The notes: a model not told the origin generated them from the letters alone. Shown: positions 27,476-36,957, counted from the stretch's first letter. The stretch is DNA of 64,000 nucleotides from Streptomyces agglomeratus (GCF_001746415.1 NZ_MEHJ01000001.1:5152501-5216500), one strand, 5' to 3'. A program made the numbers and translations.

Positions 27476-28495
27476 TCAATTGTCCCGGTACTTCGGCTCC
27501 GGCGGCTTCTCTATGCCCGGCAGGTCGTCCTTCAGCCATTTGCCGTACGCCTTCATCCACGGGCCGTCGTCGCCGCCCTCGCGGTAGTCGTCGAGCACGT
27601 GGTTCAGCCGGCGTACGAGGTCGTCGCTGCCGAGCTTCACCGCGATGCCGTAGTACTCCTGAGTAAACGGTTCGCCCTTGAGCTCGACCGCCGGGTCCTG
27701 CGCCGCCTGGCCCGCCGCCAGGGCGTTGTCCGTCACCACCGCGTCGACCTCGCCCAACTGGAGCCGCACCAGGCAGTCCAGCTGGCTGGACACGGTCAGT
27801 CCCTCGAACTTCGCGCCGAACGACTTCGCGGCCAGCGCGTCGTACGCCGTGGAGCCCTTCGCCGTGCAGACCTTCCGGCCGGCCAGCGAGGCGTCGTACC
27901 CCTTGACGGCCGACTTCTTCGGGGCGAGCACCTGCTGGCCCGCCTGGAAGTACGCCGTCGAGAACGCGACGTCCTTGATCCGCGAGCAGTTGACGGTCAT
28001 CGTCCTGACGACGACGTCGACCTTGTCCTCCCGGAGGGCGAGGACGCGCTGATTGGTGGGTATGGCGCGGTAGATGACCTTGTCGGGGTCGCCGAGGATG
28101 TCCTTCGCCACGGCGCGCACCAGGTCGATGTCGAAGCCTTCGAGGTCACCGGTGGCCGGATTGCGGTAGCCCCAGCGGAAGCTGTTCTGGTCGACGCCCG
28201 CGATCAGCTTGCCCCGTGCCTTGATCTTCTCGATCGCGGGACCGTCCGCCGTCGACGGACGCAGACTGCGCTCCGGTTCCTCGCAGGTGTCCGCCCGCGC
28301 GGTCACCGCGCGCGCCACACTCCGCCCCCCGGCCTCGCCCTGACCGTCCCCGGCACCGTGGGACAGCGGCAGCAGGGTCACCGCGGCCGTCAGCGCACAG
28401 GCCGCGGCCATCCCGGCCACGCCGCCCCAGCCGCGCAGCCTGCTGCCCACGCCGGTCCGGGGCCCGGCCCCGGCTCCGCTGCCCGTTCCGCTCAC
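27476..28495 (-). CDS. glnH: GlnH-like amino-acid binding protein of the PknG pathway
   Basis: From GTG 28495 (GGGAGGAGG upstream) the 339-residue product has one N-terminal hydrophobic segment (about 23-45) and then a type 3 extracellular solute-binding domain: IAGVDQNSFRWGYRNP, GFDIDLVRAVAKDI, VVVRTMTVNCSRIKDVAFS and the C-terminal YYGIAVKLGSDDLVRRLNHVL. In mycobacteria GlnH binds Asp/Glu-type amino acids outside the cell and signals through GlnX to PknG. It lies 20 bp after glnX. No transport permease or ATPase accompanies it, which supports a sensor role. Confidence 0.85.
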   Translation of the reverse strand: MSGTGSGAGAGPRTGVGSRLRGWGGVAGMAAACALTAAVTLLPLSHGAGDGQGEAGGRSVARAVTARADTCEEPERSLRPSTADGPAIEKIKARGKLIAGVDQNSFRWGYRNPATGDLEGFDIDLVRAVAKDILGDPDKVIYRAIPTNQRVLALREDKVDVVVRTMTVNCSRIKDVAFSTAYFQAGQQVLAPKKSAVKGYDASLAGRKVCTAKGSTAYDALAAKSFGAKFEGLTVSSQLDCLVRLQLGEVDAVVTDNALAAGQAAQDPAVELKGEPFTQEYYGIAVKLGSDDLVRRLNHVLDDYREGGDDGPWMKAYGKWLKDDLPGIEKPPEPKYRDN

Positions 28496-28515
28496 CGCGC
28501 CTCCTCCCGCCCGTG

Positions 28516-29862
28516 TCACCTGTACTCCGAAAGCCTGCGGCCGATGCCGAGCACGGCGCCGGCGGCGCCCAGCACGGCCAGGATCGCGGCGCCGAGCGGC
28601 AGCCCGGTGAGCGCCCCCCGACCGCTCTCGGCCGCCCGGGTGAACTCCGCCTGCTCGTGGGCGAGCGCCTTCTCCAGCGCCGCGTCCACGCCGTTGAAGC
28701 ACTCCCCGGTGGAGCCCTTGTCACCGATGATCTTCGCCAGGGCGCCTTCGTAGTCGCCACCGTCGTCTGTGGCGCGCGCGGTGGTGTGCCGCTTGCGCCA
28801 CTCGTCGGCCTTGGCGGTCGCGTCGGTCACGGGGCCGCTGCCCTGCGGGTCGTCGGCGAGTGCGCTCGCCCGGGCGAGGCGCTGTCCGAGGGCCTTCATG
28901 CCGTCGGCGTACTGCGACTCGTACAGGTCGCGCTCACCGTCCTCGGCTAGTACGGCGCCGCGCGCGACCAGCGTGAGATTCTCGTTCGCCCGCGCGTTCA
29001 GCGAGTTGATGCGCGCGTCGTTGAGCACTTCGAGGGACTCCTGGCCGTGCGCCATGGCGTCCTCCAGCTCGGCCCGTGCCATGGCGTGGCCCGCGCCGAG
29101 CCACAGCAGGACGACGGCCGAGGCGACGCTCGCGGCGAGCAGCCCGTGGTTGAACACCCGGTTCGTACGCCGGAAATTGCGCCGCTGGGCCCAGCCGAGG
29201 CCGCCCAGCGCGAGGACGCCGAGACCGAGCCCGACGAACGGCCAGACGCGGGCGTCGTCGTAGTCCCTCCCGAGCTTGCTCGTCTCCGCCTTGTAGAGCC
29301 GCTCCGCGGCGGGCAGCAGTTCGGTGGTCATGCGCTCGTTGGCGTACCGCAGATAGGCGCCGCCGAGGGGCAGGCCGAGGCGGTTGTTGGCACGGGCGCG
29401 TTCTATCAGGCCCGTGTACTGGGGAAGGCGGCGGTTGAGCGTGGTGATCTCGCGGCCGGACGCGCTGGTGCTCTCCGTGTTGGAGGCGGCCTTCACGAGC
29501 AGCGCGGAAGCGGTCGCGATGTCGTCCTCGTAGCGCTCGCGCACGTCCTGCGGCTCCTGGGCGCCCGCGAGGAATCCGCTGGCGGCGGCGGAATCGGCGT
29601 CGGCGAGGGAACGGTAGATGTTCGCGGCGTCGGCGCTCAGGGGCTGGCTGCGGCTGACCACGTCGTCGGCGGCCGCTGCCCGGTCCGAGATCTCCCAGGC
29701 GGTCACCGCGCCGAACGCGACGACGAGCGCGGCGACGAGGGCGCCGATGACGCGCAGCCGGCCGGGCTCGGTCGTGGCACCGGCGCGCAGCCGGTCCACG
29801 CCCTCGGACCAGGCGGTGCGCGTGGGCGGTTGCGCCTCGCGCACATTCGGCGGGTGTGCCAC
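28516..29862 (-). CDS. glnX: GlnX-like transmembrane sensor
   Basis: The 448-residue product from GTG 29862 (GGGGGAGG upstream) has four membrane helices, at about 39-60, 195-215, 229-249 and 420-442. They enclose two extracytoplasmic helical regions (about 60-190 and 250-415), the topology of mycobacterial GlnX. No kinase or HAMP signature is present. By analogy GlnH docks to its outer domains and the signal reaches PknG. Upstream in-frame GTGs would add a poorly conserved extension, so the start with the best ribosome site was chosen. It is the first gene of the cassette; the 217 bp upstream should hold the promoter. Confidence 0.8.
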   Translation of the reverse strand: MAHPPNVREAQPPTRTAWSEGVDRLRAGATTEPGRLRVIGALVAALVVAFGAVTAWEISDRAAAADDVVSRSQPLSADAANIYRSLADADSAAASGFLAGAQEPQDVRERYEDDIATASALLVKAASNTESTSASGREITTLNRRLPQYTGLIERARANNRLGLPLGGAYLRYANERMTTELLPAAERLYKAETSKLGRDYDDARVWPFVGLGLGVLALGGLGWAQRRNFRRTNRVFNHGLLAASVASAVVLLWLGAGHAMARAELEDAMAHGQESLEVLNDARINSLNARANENLTLVARGAVLAEDGERDLYESQYADGMKALGQRLARASALADDPQGSGPVTDATAKADEWRKRHTTARATDDGGDYEGALAKIIGDKGSTGECFNGVDAALEKALAHEQAEFTRAAESGRGALTGLPLGAAILAVLGAAGAVLGIGRRLSEYR

Positions 29863-30079
29863 GTGACCTCCCCCTCGGTCATTGACGGTCTGCCGTCGCT
29901 CCGTTCGCACGGGGGACGGTGCCCGGCAAGCAGTATGGCCGCAGCGACCGGTATCCACACCAGGATTGACTGGATCTTGTGCCGATCAAGGCGTGTGCTG
30001 AACTCCCCTTCATGTATACGCAGGGAGGACCGCGCCGGTTCCCCCGCCGGGCCCCTGCCGGCCGCGGTCGCGGCGACGC

Positions 30080-31060
30080 TCACGCGTAATGGGCGCGCAA
30101 TCGCTCATGAGCCCCCGCCGGGGCCCCGGTGCGGTCCAGGCCGAGCAGGGCCGCGCCCAGGACCGGTGGCGCCGTCACCACGCGCAGGACCGCCTTCGGC
30201 GCGCGGTCCGCCATCAGCGCCGTGACGCGGTCGTCCAGCAGCGGGTGGCGGGCCGCCAGGACACTGCCGCCCAGCAGCACCGGCGCCTCCTCCGTGAGCA
30301 GCCCCAGACGCCCGAGCGCCACCGTGGACATCGCCACGACCTCCTCCGCCTGGCGGTACACGACCGACCGGGCGACCCGGTCCCCCTCCGAGGCCACCGC
30401 GAAGAGCACCGGGGCGAGTTCGTGCCGCCGCGCCGGCGCGATCCGCCCCAGATGCAGCGCCTCGATCAGCGCGTACATCGACGGCAGCCCGAAGTGCGCC
30501 GGAAGCGCGTGCGCCAGCTCCGTGCGCTCGCCCCGGCCGTCCTCCGCCCGCGCCGCGAACCAGATCGCCTCGTCCGCCAGACCACCGCCACCGCCCCAGT
30601 CGCCGGACAGCCGGCCGATCGCGGGGAAGCGGGCGGTGCGCCCGTCCGGCAGCATGCCGACGCAGTTGATGCCGGCACCGCACACCACCGCGACACCGCG
30701 CGGCTCGTCCACCCCCGCCCGCAGGATCGCGAAGGTGTCGTTGCGGACCTCCGTCGTACGCCCCCACCCGCGCGCGTGGACCGCTGCCGCCAGTTCCTCC
30801 TCCTCCACCGGCAGGTCGGCGTTGGCGAGGCACGCCGAGACGTGATCGGCGCCCGTCACCCCCGCCTCGGCCAGCGCCCGGCCGACCGTCCGGGCCAGCG
30901 CGTCGACCGCCGCCGCGACCCCCACCACCGGCGGCTGGAAACCTCCGCCGCGAGACGTGGCCAGGACCGAACCGTCCGCCCCGACCACTGCCACGTCCGT
31001 CTTGCTGTTGCCCGCGTCGATGGCGACAACGCCCGTGCTCAAGGCCCCGTTCACGCCCAC
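30080..31060 (-). CDS. BadF/BadG/NagK-type sugar kinase
   Basis: The 326-residue product carries the ASKHA fold: phosphate 1 motif IDAGNSKTDVAVV, VRNDTFAILRAG, adenosine-type GVAVVCGAGINCVG and C-terminal VLLGGSVLAARHPLL. N-acetylglucosamine kinase is the best-known activity of this family. Its GTG lies inside the end of the GH4 gene, so it is translationally coupled as the last gene of the sugar operon. Together with a phospho-glycosidase gene this suggests phosphorylation of imported glycosides or of the released amino sugar. The exact sugar is not shown by sequence. Confidence 0.82.
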   Translation of the reverse strand: MGVNGALSTGVVAIDAGNSKTDVAVVGADGSVLATSRGGGFQPPVVGVAAAVDALARTVGRALAEAGVTGADHVSACLANADLPVEEEELAAAVHARGWGRTTEVRNDTFAILRAGVDEPRGVAVVCGAGINCVGMLPDGRTARFPAIGRLSGDWGGGGGLADEAIWFAARAEDGRGERTELAHALPAHFGLPSMYALIEALHLGRIAPARRHELAPVLFAVASEGDRVARSVVYRQAEEVVAMSTVALGRLGLLTEEAPVLLGGSVLAARHPLLDDRVTALMADRAPKAVLRVVTAPPVLGAALLGLDRTGAPAGAHERLRAHYA

Positions 31061-32334
31061 GCCAGGTGCTCCCGGTTGTGCGCGACCAGCCGGTCGGTGA
31101 GCGCCTCGGCGTACTCGAACTGGCCGATCAGCGGGTGCGCGAGCAGCGCCCTGAAGACGCGGTCGCGTCCGCCGCGCAGCGCCGCGTCCAGCGCCAGGTC
31201 CTCGTACGCCGTCACGTTCGCGATGAGCCCCGCGTACAGCGGGTCCAGCTCCGGCACGGCCAGCGGCGTGGCCCCAGTGCGGTCCACCCGCGCCTGGACC
31301 TCGATGACCGCGTCGTCCGCCAGGAACGGCAGCGTGCCGTTGTTGTACGTGTTGACGACCTGCACCGCGCTGCCGCCGTCGCCCAGCAGGGCAGCCGCCA
31401 GGTCCACCGCCGCCTCCGAGTAGAACGCGCCGCCGCGCCGGGCGAGCAGCGCCGGCTTCTCGTCCAGCGCCGGGTCGCCGTACAGGGAAAGGAGTTCCGC
31501 CTCCATCTTCGCCACCTCCGCCGCCCGCGACGGCTTCGTGCCGAGCTCCCGTACGACCTCGTCGTGCGCGTAGAAATAGCGCAGGTAGTAGGACGGGACG
31601 ACACCGAGCCGGTCGAGCACCGCGCGCGGCAGCCGCAGATCACCGGCGATCGCCTCGCCGTGCTCGGCGAGCAGCTTCGGCAGCACGTCCTCGCCCCCGG
31701 GCCCGCCGAGGCGTACCCCCAGTTCCCAGCTGAGGTGGTTGAGGCCCACGTGGTCCAGGTGTACGTCGGCGGGCGCCACCTCCAGCAGCTTCGCGAACTT
31801 CCGCTGGAAGCCGATCGCGACGTTGCACAGGCCGACCGCCTTGTGGCCGGCCCGGAGCAGCGCCCGGGTGACGATGCCGACCGGGTTGGTGAAGTCGATG
31901 ATCCAGGCGTCCGGGTTGGCGCGGCGTACCCGCTCGGCGATGTCGAGGACGACCGGGACCGTACGCAGCGCCTTCGCCAGACCGCCCGCGCCCGTCGTCT
32001 CCTGCCCGACGCACCCGCACTCCAGCGGCCACGTCTCGTCCTGGTCGCGCGCGGCCTGGCCGCCGACCCGGAGCTGGAGCAGCACCGCGTCGGCGTCCGC
32101 GACGCCCGCGTCCAGGTCAGAGGTGGTCGTGATGCGGCCGGGGTGGCCCTGCTTGGCGAAGATCCGGCGGGCGAGTCCGCCCACCAGGCGGAGGCGGTCG
32201 GCGGCCGGGTCGACCAGGACGAGTTCCGCGATCGGCAGGGTGTCCCGCAGCCGGGCGAATCCGTCGATCAGTTCGGGGGTGTAGGTGGACCCGCCGCCCA
32301 CCACCGCGAGTTTCATGCCGTTCACCGTCGTCAT
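31051..32334 (-). CDS. GH4 family NAD-dependent glycosidase (6-phospho-beta-glucosidase-like)
   Basis: The 427-residue product begins with the NAD-binding motif VVGGGSTYTPEL and has GH4 features: VGGQAARDQDETWPLECG, DFTNPVGIVT, the metal-binding CNVAIG and LNHLSWELG. GH4 enzymes cleave glycosides by an oxidation-elimination mechanism using NAD+ and Mn2+, usually on 6-phospho substrates. Its ATG overlaps the stop of the upstream permease. In Streptomyces lacking a matching PTS in the same operon, the substrate may be unphosphorylated until the adjacent kinase acts, so the phospho-specificity is uncertain. Confidence 0.88.
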   Translation of the reverse strand: MTTVNGMKLAVVGGGSTYTPELIDGFARLRDTLPIAELVLVDPAADRLRLVGGLARRIFAKQGHPGRITTTSDLDAGVADADAVLLQLRVGGQAARDQDETWPLECGCVGQETTGAGGLAKALRTVPVVLDIAERVRRANPDAWIIDFTNPVGIVTRALLRAGHKAVGLCNVAIGFQRKFAKLLEVAPADVHLDHVGLNHLSWELGVRLGGPGGEDVLPKLLAEHGEAIAGDLRLPRAVLDRLGVVPSYYLRYFYAHDEVVRELGTKPSRAAEVAKMEAELLSLYGDPALDEKPALLARRGGAFYSEAAVDLAAALLGDGGSAVQVVNTYNNGTLPFLADDAVIEVQARVDRTGATPLAVPELDPLYAGLIANVTAYEDLALDAALRGGRDRVFRALLAHPLIGQFEYAEALTDRLVAHNREHLAWA

Positions 32335-33242
32335 CAGCCCTTTACTCCGGTCAGTGTGACGCCTTCGACGAACGCCTTCTGGGCGAAGAAGAAGACGGCG
32401 ATCACAGGGGCCATGACCAGTACGGTCGCGGCCATGGTCAGGTTCCAGTCGGTGTGGTGCGCGCCCTTGAAGGATTCGAGTCCGCACGACAGCGTCCAGG
32501 CGGCCGGGTTCTCGGAGGCGTAGATCTGCGGTCCGAAGTAGTCGTTCCAGGCGTAGAAGAACTGGAACAGGGCAACGGCCGCTATGCCCGGCTTCGCCAT
32601 CGGCAGGACGACCCGGATCAGCGTGCGGAACTCGCCGCAGCCGTCGACCTTCGCCGCGTCCAGGTACTCGTCCGGAATCGTCACCAGGAACTGGCGCAGC
32701 AGGAAGATCGAGAAGGCGTCACCGAACGCCATCGGGACGATGAGCGGCCACAGCGTGCCGGACAGATCGAGCTGCTTCGCCCAGAACAGGTACATCGGGA
32801 TGATGATCACCTGTGGCGGCAGCATCATCATGGAGACGACCAGCATCAGGGACAGCTTGCGGCCCCGGAAGCGGAACTTGGCGAGTGCGTACGCCACCGG
32901 TATCGACGAGGCCACCGTCAGCACGGTGCCGAGGCCGGCGTACAGCAGGGTGTTCTTCCACCAGGTCAGGAAGCCCGGCGTCTCGAAGACCCTGACGTAG
33001 TTGCCCCACTCCCAGGTGTTGGGCGTGAGATCGCGGGTCAGCGCCTGCTGGTCGTTCATCAGGGACGTCAGTACGACGAACACGAACGGCAGCACGAAGA
33101 AGAGCGCGGCCGCGATCCCCAGCGCGTGGACGGCGATCCAGTGCAGCAGCGCCCTGCGGTGCGCAGTGCGCCCGGCGGGTGCGGGGGAGGCGGTCGCCGC
33201 CGATTCCACCGGTGTGTCGAGGAGTTGCGTCATGGCGGTCAC
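32334..33242 (-). CDS. Carbohydrate ABC transporter permease (MalG-type)
   Basis: The 302-residue product has six membrane helices and the EAA-type loop DEYLDAAKVDGCGEFRTLIRVVLPMAKPG, typical of MalG/CUT1 permeases. The GTG start overlaps the stop of the other permease (GTGA). Together with that permease and the binding protein it forms a CUT1 importer. No ABC ATPase is encoded in the operon, so the shared Streptomyces ATPase MsiK probably energises it. Confidence 0.9.
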   Translation of the reverse strand: MTAMTQLLDTPVESAATASPAPAGRTAHRRALLHWIAVHALGIAAALFFVLPFVFVVLTSLMNDQQALTRDLTPNTWEWGNYVRVFETPGFLTWWKNTLLYAGLGTVLTVASSIPVAYALAKFRFRGRKLSLMLVVSMMMLPPQVIIIPMYLFWAKQLDLSGTLWPLIVPMAFGDAFSIFLLRQFLVTIPDEYLDAAKVDGCGEFRTLIRVVLPMAKPGIAAVALFQFFYAWNDYFGPQIYASENPAAWTLSCGLESFKGAHHTDWNLTMAATVLVMAPVIAVFFFAQKAFVEGVTLTGVKG

Positions 33243-34213
33243 TCACCTGCCCGGAGGATGCCGCCGCGCCGCATCAGCAGCGCGGTGAAGGCCATGGCCA
33301 GGGCGAAGAGCACGAGGGAGACCACGCACGCCGCCCCGTAGTCGAAGCGCTGGAAGCCGAGGTTGTGGACGAGCTGGGGAAGCGTCAGGGTCGACTTGTC
33401 GGGATAGCCGGGCTCGAACTGCTGGCCCGAGCCGCCGATGACGCCGGAGGCGACCTTCCCGGCCACCAGCGGCTGCGTGTAGTGCTGCATGGTCTGGATC
33501 ACGCCGGTGACGACGGCGAACATCACGATCGGCGAGATGTTCGGCAGCGTGACGAAGCGGAAGCGCTGGAACGCGGACGCACCGTCCAGTTCCGCCGCCT
33601 CGTACTGCTCCTTCGGTACGTCGAGCAGGGCGGCCATGAAGATCACCATCAGGTCCCCGATGCCCCACACGGCGAGCACGGTGAGCGCCGGCTTCGACCA
33701 GGACGGGTCGTTGAACCAGCCGGGGGCCGGCAGTCCCAGGTCCCCGAGGACCGAGTTGACCGGCCCCGTACCCGGGTTGAGGAGGAAGACGAAGGCGAGC
33801 GTCGCGGCGACGGGCGGCGCCAGGAACGGCAGGTAGAAGAGGGTGCGGAAGATCCCCGTACCCGTCTTGATCTTCGTGATCAGCAGGCCGGTGCCCAGCC
33901 CGAAGACGACCCGGCAGGTGACCAGGACCAGTACCAGCCACAGGGTGTTGCCCATCGCGGGCCAGAACATCGGGTAGTCGCGGAAGACATACGTCCAGTT
34001 GTCCAGCCCGTTGAAGGCGGGGGCCGCGAAGCCGTCGTAGTCCATGAAGGAGAAATAGACGGTCGACAGCAGCGGATACGCGAAGAACACGCTGAAGCCG
34101 ATCAGCCACGGCGACATGAAGGCCGCCGTCCGCAGTGCCGCCTTCCGGCGCTTCGCCGCCGGCGTCGGCGGCCTGCGGCGCTCCGGGCGCAGGGGATGGG
34201 TGGTCGTACTCAT
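33239..34213 (-). CDS. Carbohydrate ABC transporter permease (MalF-type)
   Basis: The 324-residue product has a basic cytoplasmic N-terminus, six predicted helices and the EAA loop KEQYEAAELDGASAFQRFRF followed by VTLPNISP. It resembles the MalF-type member of CUT1 sugar importers. The ATG lies seven bases after the binding-protein stop. The variable outer loop between helices (near residues 110-160) should contribute to substrate passage. Substrate unknown; glucosides or amino-sugar oligosaccharides fit the neighbours. Confidence 0.9.
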   Translation of the reverse strand: MSTTTHPLRPERRRPPTPAAKRRKAALRTAAFMSPWLIGFSVFFAYPLLSTVYFSFMDYDGFAAPAFNGLDNWTYVFRDYPMFWPAMGNTLWLVLVLVTCRVVFGLGTGLLITKIKTGTGIFRTLFYLPFLAPPVAATLAFVFLLNPGTGPVNSVLGDLGLPAPGWFNDPSWSKPALTVLAVWGIGDLMVIFMAALLDVPKEQYEAAELDGASAFQRFRFVTLPNISPIVMFAVVTGVIQTMQHYTQPLVAGKVASGVIGGSGQQFEPGYPDKSTLTLPQLVHNLGFQRFDYGAACVVSLVLFALAMAFTALLMRRGGILRAGE

Positions 34214-34220
34214 CGGGCGG

Positions 34221-35600
34221 CTACTTCGCCTTCGCGATGTCGGTGTCGATCTGCGCGGCGGTCTTCTCCAGACCGGCCTTCAGGTCCTTCACCGCGCCCT
34301 TCTCGTACTGGTAGCCGAACTCCTGGAGCGTCAGGAGGTACGTCGCGCCGTTCACCGCCCCCGCCGGGGTACTGGACTTCGGGTGCCGCGCGATGTCCAG
34401 GAACGTCTTGAAGCGCGGGTCGAGCTCGAGGTCCGGCGACTTCAGCGCGGCGAAGGTGGACGGCACGTTGCGGATCGCGTTGGCGAACTGCACGACGGCC
34501 TCCGTGTCGGTGGTCATGAACTTGACCAGCTCCCAGGCCGCGTTCTGCTTGTTGCTCTGCGGGGCGATGCCCATGACCGTGCCCGACAGGAAGCCCTTGC
34601 CGTAACTGCCGGCCTCGTCGTCGGCGACGGGCATCGGCGCCACACCGATCTCGAACGGCACCTTGGCGTCCTCGGCCATGCCGAGCCGCCACTCGCCGTC
34701 GAGCTGCATCGCGACCTGACCGGTGTGGAAGGGGTGCTTGGCGCCCCACTCGTCCCCGAACGTGCCGCGGTACTTCTCCAGCTTCCGGAAACCGCCCAGC
34801 TCGTCGACCAGTTTCTTCTGCTGCGTGAACATGGCGGCGAACGCCGGGTCCCTGGCTATGTTGGACCTGCCCTCCGCGTCGAAGTACGTCTGGTCCCAGC
34901 TGCCCATGTAGTGCTCGACGGTCGTCTCGTAGCCGTGGTAGTTCGGCATGAAGCCGAGCTGCTCGTAGCTGTCACCCCTGGTCTTCGTCAGCTTCTTCGC
35001 GGTCGCCCGCAGCTCGGACATGGTCTTCGGCGGCGTCTTTATGCCGGCCTTCTCGAAGGCGTCCTTGTTGTAGTAGAGGCCGTACGCGTCGGCCAGCAGC
35101 GGCATCGCGCACCGCTTGCCCTCGAACTGTGTGTACTCCAGCGTCACCTTCGGGAAGGTCTTCTCCAGGTCCAGCTTCGACTTCTCGATGAAGGGCCCCA
35201 GGTCGGCGAAGGCGCCCGACGAGCAGAACTTCCCGACGTTCGACGTGGTGAAGGACGACACGACGTCCGGGCCCTTCGAACCGCCCGCCCGCAGCGCCTG
35301 GTTGAGCTTGTCGTCGTTGATGTTGCCGACGACGTCCACCTTGATGTTCCTGTGCCGGGCCTCGAAGCGGTCGACGTTCTCCCGGATCGCCTTCACCTCG
35401 GCAGGGGCGCTCCAGCCGTGCCAGAACGTGATCCTGGTCTTCGCGTTCGGGTCGTCGGTCGCTTGGGACCGGGACTGGCCCGTGCACGCGGTGGCGAGTA
35501 CGGACAGCGCGGCGACGGCGACGGCCGGGGTGACGAGGCGTCGGTCGCGGGTGAGCCGGCTGGTACGGCTGGTTCCGCTGGTACGGCTGTTTTTGCGCAT
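34221..35600 (-). CDS. Sugar ABC transporter substrate-binding lipoprotein
   Basis: The 459-residue product has a basic n-region, a hydrophobic core and a lipobox-like LATAC near residue 39, so it should be a lipoprotein on the outer face of the membrane. The mature part is a family 1 solute-binding protein: ITFWHGWSAPAEVKAI, YGLYYNKDAFEKAG, VAMQLDGEWRLG and NAAWELVKFM. GGGAG lies seven bases before the ATG. It starts only 64 bp after the ROK gene with no separate operator seen, so one autoregulated transcript is likely. Confidence 0.92.
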   Translation of the reverse strand: MRKNSRTSGTSRTSRLTRDRRLVTPAVAVAALSVLATACTGQSRSQATDDPNAKTRITFWHGWSAPAEVKAIRENVDRFEARHRNIKVDVVGNINDDKLNQALRAGGSKGPDVVSSFTTSNVGKFCSSGAFADLGPFIEKSKLDLEKTFPKVTLEYTQFEGKRCAMPLLADAYGLYYNKDAFEKAGIKTPPKTMSELRATAKKLTKTRGDSYEQLGFMPNYHGYETTVEHYMGSWDQTYFDAEGRSNIARDPAFAAMFTQQKKLVDELGGFRKLEKYRGTFGDEWGAKHPFHTGQVAMQLDGEWRLGMAEDAKVPFEIGVAPMPVADDEAGSYGKGFLSGTVMGIAPQSNKQNAAWELVKFMTTDTEAVVQFANAIRNVPSTFAALKSPDLELDPRFKTFLDIARHPKSSTPAGAVNGATYLLTLQEFGYQYEKGAVKDLKAGLEKTAAQIDTDIAKAK

Positions 35601-35664
35601 GGCGAAGCTCCCAGAGACGGGTGAGGGGACAGCGGGAAGGCAGGACCGGAGAAGTGGGGGAGGG

Positions 35665-36885
35665 CTAGCGGGAGGTGGTGTCGAAGACCTCGTCGCGCGT
35701 GATGGCGAGGGCGCTCTGCAACGCGCCGCACAGCACGGGGTCCTCCTGTACGGAACCGACGACGAGCCGCGGCCGGGGAGCTGCCAGCTCGGCCAGCTCG
35801 GCCTGGACCAGGGCGCGCAGCGGTTCGCCGCCGGCGACGAGCACCCCGCCGGACAGCACGATGAGTTCCGGGTCGAGGAGGGCGACCATGGAGGCGAGAC
35901 CGGTCGCCAGCCCGGTCGCGAAGGCGTGGAGGAGTTGCCGGTACGGACCGTCGGTGGCCCGCGACGCCTCGCCGAGCAGCGCGACGGCCTCGTCGATGTA
36001 CGTATCGCCGGGCGGGACCGCGATGCCCAGCTCCCGGGCCAGCCGGGGCACGGCCTGGCCGCCGGCCAGCTCCTGGAAGCCGCCGGAGTTGGCCTTGGTC
36101 ACCCGGCGCACGAGCGGAGTGCCCGGCACCGGCATGAACCCGACCTCTCCGGCGCCGCCGGTCCAGCCGCGGTGCAGCCGGCCGCCGATCACCAGCGCGG
36201 CGCCGAGCCCGCCGTGGTTCCACAGCAGTACGAAGTCCTGGTGTCCCCGGGCCGCGCCCAGCCGCTGCTCGGCCACGGCGGCGAGGTTCACGTCGTTCTC
36301 GTACTCGACGGGCATGGGCAGCGCTGCCGCCAGGTCGTCGAGCAGGGTGGGCGAGTGCCAGCCGGGGAGGTGGGAGGCATACCGCAGGCGCCCGGTGCCG
36401 GGGTCGAAGGCGCCCGGGGTGGCGATGACGACCCGGTGCACGTCGGACCGTACGAGCCCGGCGGCCTTCACGGCGCCGTCGAGCGCCTCGGTGACCCGGT
36501 GCACGACGGACTCGGCGCGGCGGCCCGGGGTCGGCAGTTCGAACTCGCCGGTGGTGCCGCCGGTGATGTCGGCCACGGCGGCGCGGATGCGCTCCGGCGT
36601 GACGTCGAGGCCGGCGACGTGCGCGGCGCGCGGATTGACGGCGTAGAGCTGGGCGTTCGGCCCGGGGCGCCCCTCCGTCGTGCCGGTGGCGACCACGAGA
36701 CCGGCGCTCTCCAGGCGGACGAGCAACTGGGAGGCCGTGGGCTTGGACAGCCCGGTGAGCTTGCCGATCCTCGTACGGGAGAGCGGGCCGTGCTCCAGCA
36801 GCAGGTCGAGGGCGGCACGGTCGTTCATGGCCCGCAGCACGCTCGGCGTGCCCGGCGTGCCCGGTGTGCCCGGTGTCCCGGCCAT
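35665..36885 (-). CDS. ROK family transcriptional repressor
   Basis: The 406-residue product starts with a Gly-Thr-Pro repeat encoded by 9-bp tandem units, then a winged helix (LSRTRIGKLTGLSKPTASQLLVRLE) and a ROK sugar-kinase-like domain (VAGLDVTPERIRAAVAD, YENDVNLAAVAE). The cysteine-rich zinc motif expected after GEVGFMPV in most ROK proteins is absent here; that stretch reads VRRVTKANSGG. It heads the sugar operon and probably controls it together with its own promoter. ATG 36828 (MNDRAALDLLL) is a possible alternative start, removing the repeat. Confidence 0.88.
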   Translation of the reverse strand: MAGTPGTPGTPGTPSVLRAMNDRAALDLLLEHGPLSRTRIGKLTGLSKPTASQLLVRLESAGLVVATGTTEGRPGPNAQLYAVNPRAAHVAGLDVTPERIRAAVADITGGTTGEFELPTPGRRAESVVHRVTEALDGAVKAAGLVRSDVHRVVIATPGAFDPGTGRLRYASHLPGWHSPTLLDDLAAALPMPVEYENDVNLAAVAEQRLGAARGHQDFVLLWNHGGLGAALVIGGRLHRGWTGGAGEVGFMPVPGTPLVRRVTKANSGGFQELAGGQAVPRLARELGIAVPPGDTYIDEAVALLGEASRATDGPYRQLLHAFATGLATGLASMVALLDPELIVLSGGVLVAGGEPLRALVQAELAELAAPRPRLVVGSVQEDPVLCGALQSALAITRDEVFDTTSR

Positions 36886-36957
36886 GGCGATGCACCCACC
36901 TTTCGGCTCCCACTCGGCCAGTCAGTATCTCCCGAGCGCCAGGGCCGGGTCACTGTT

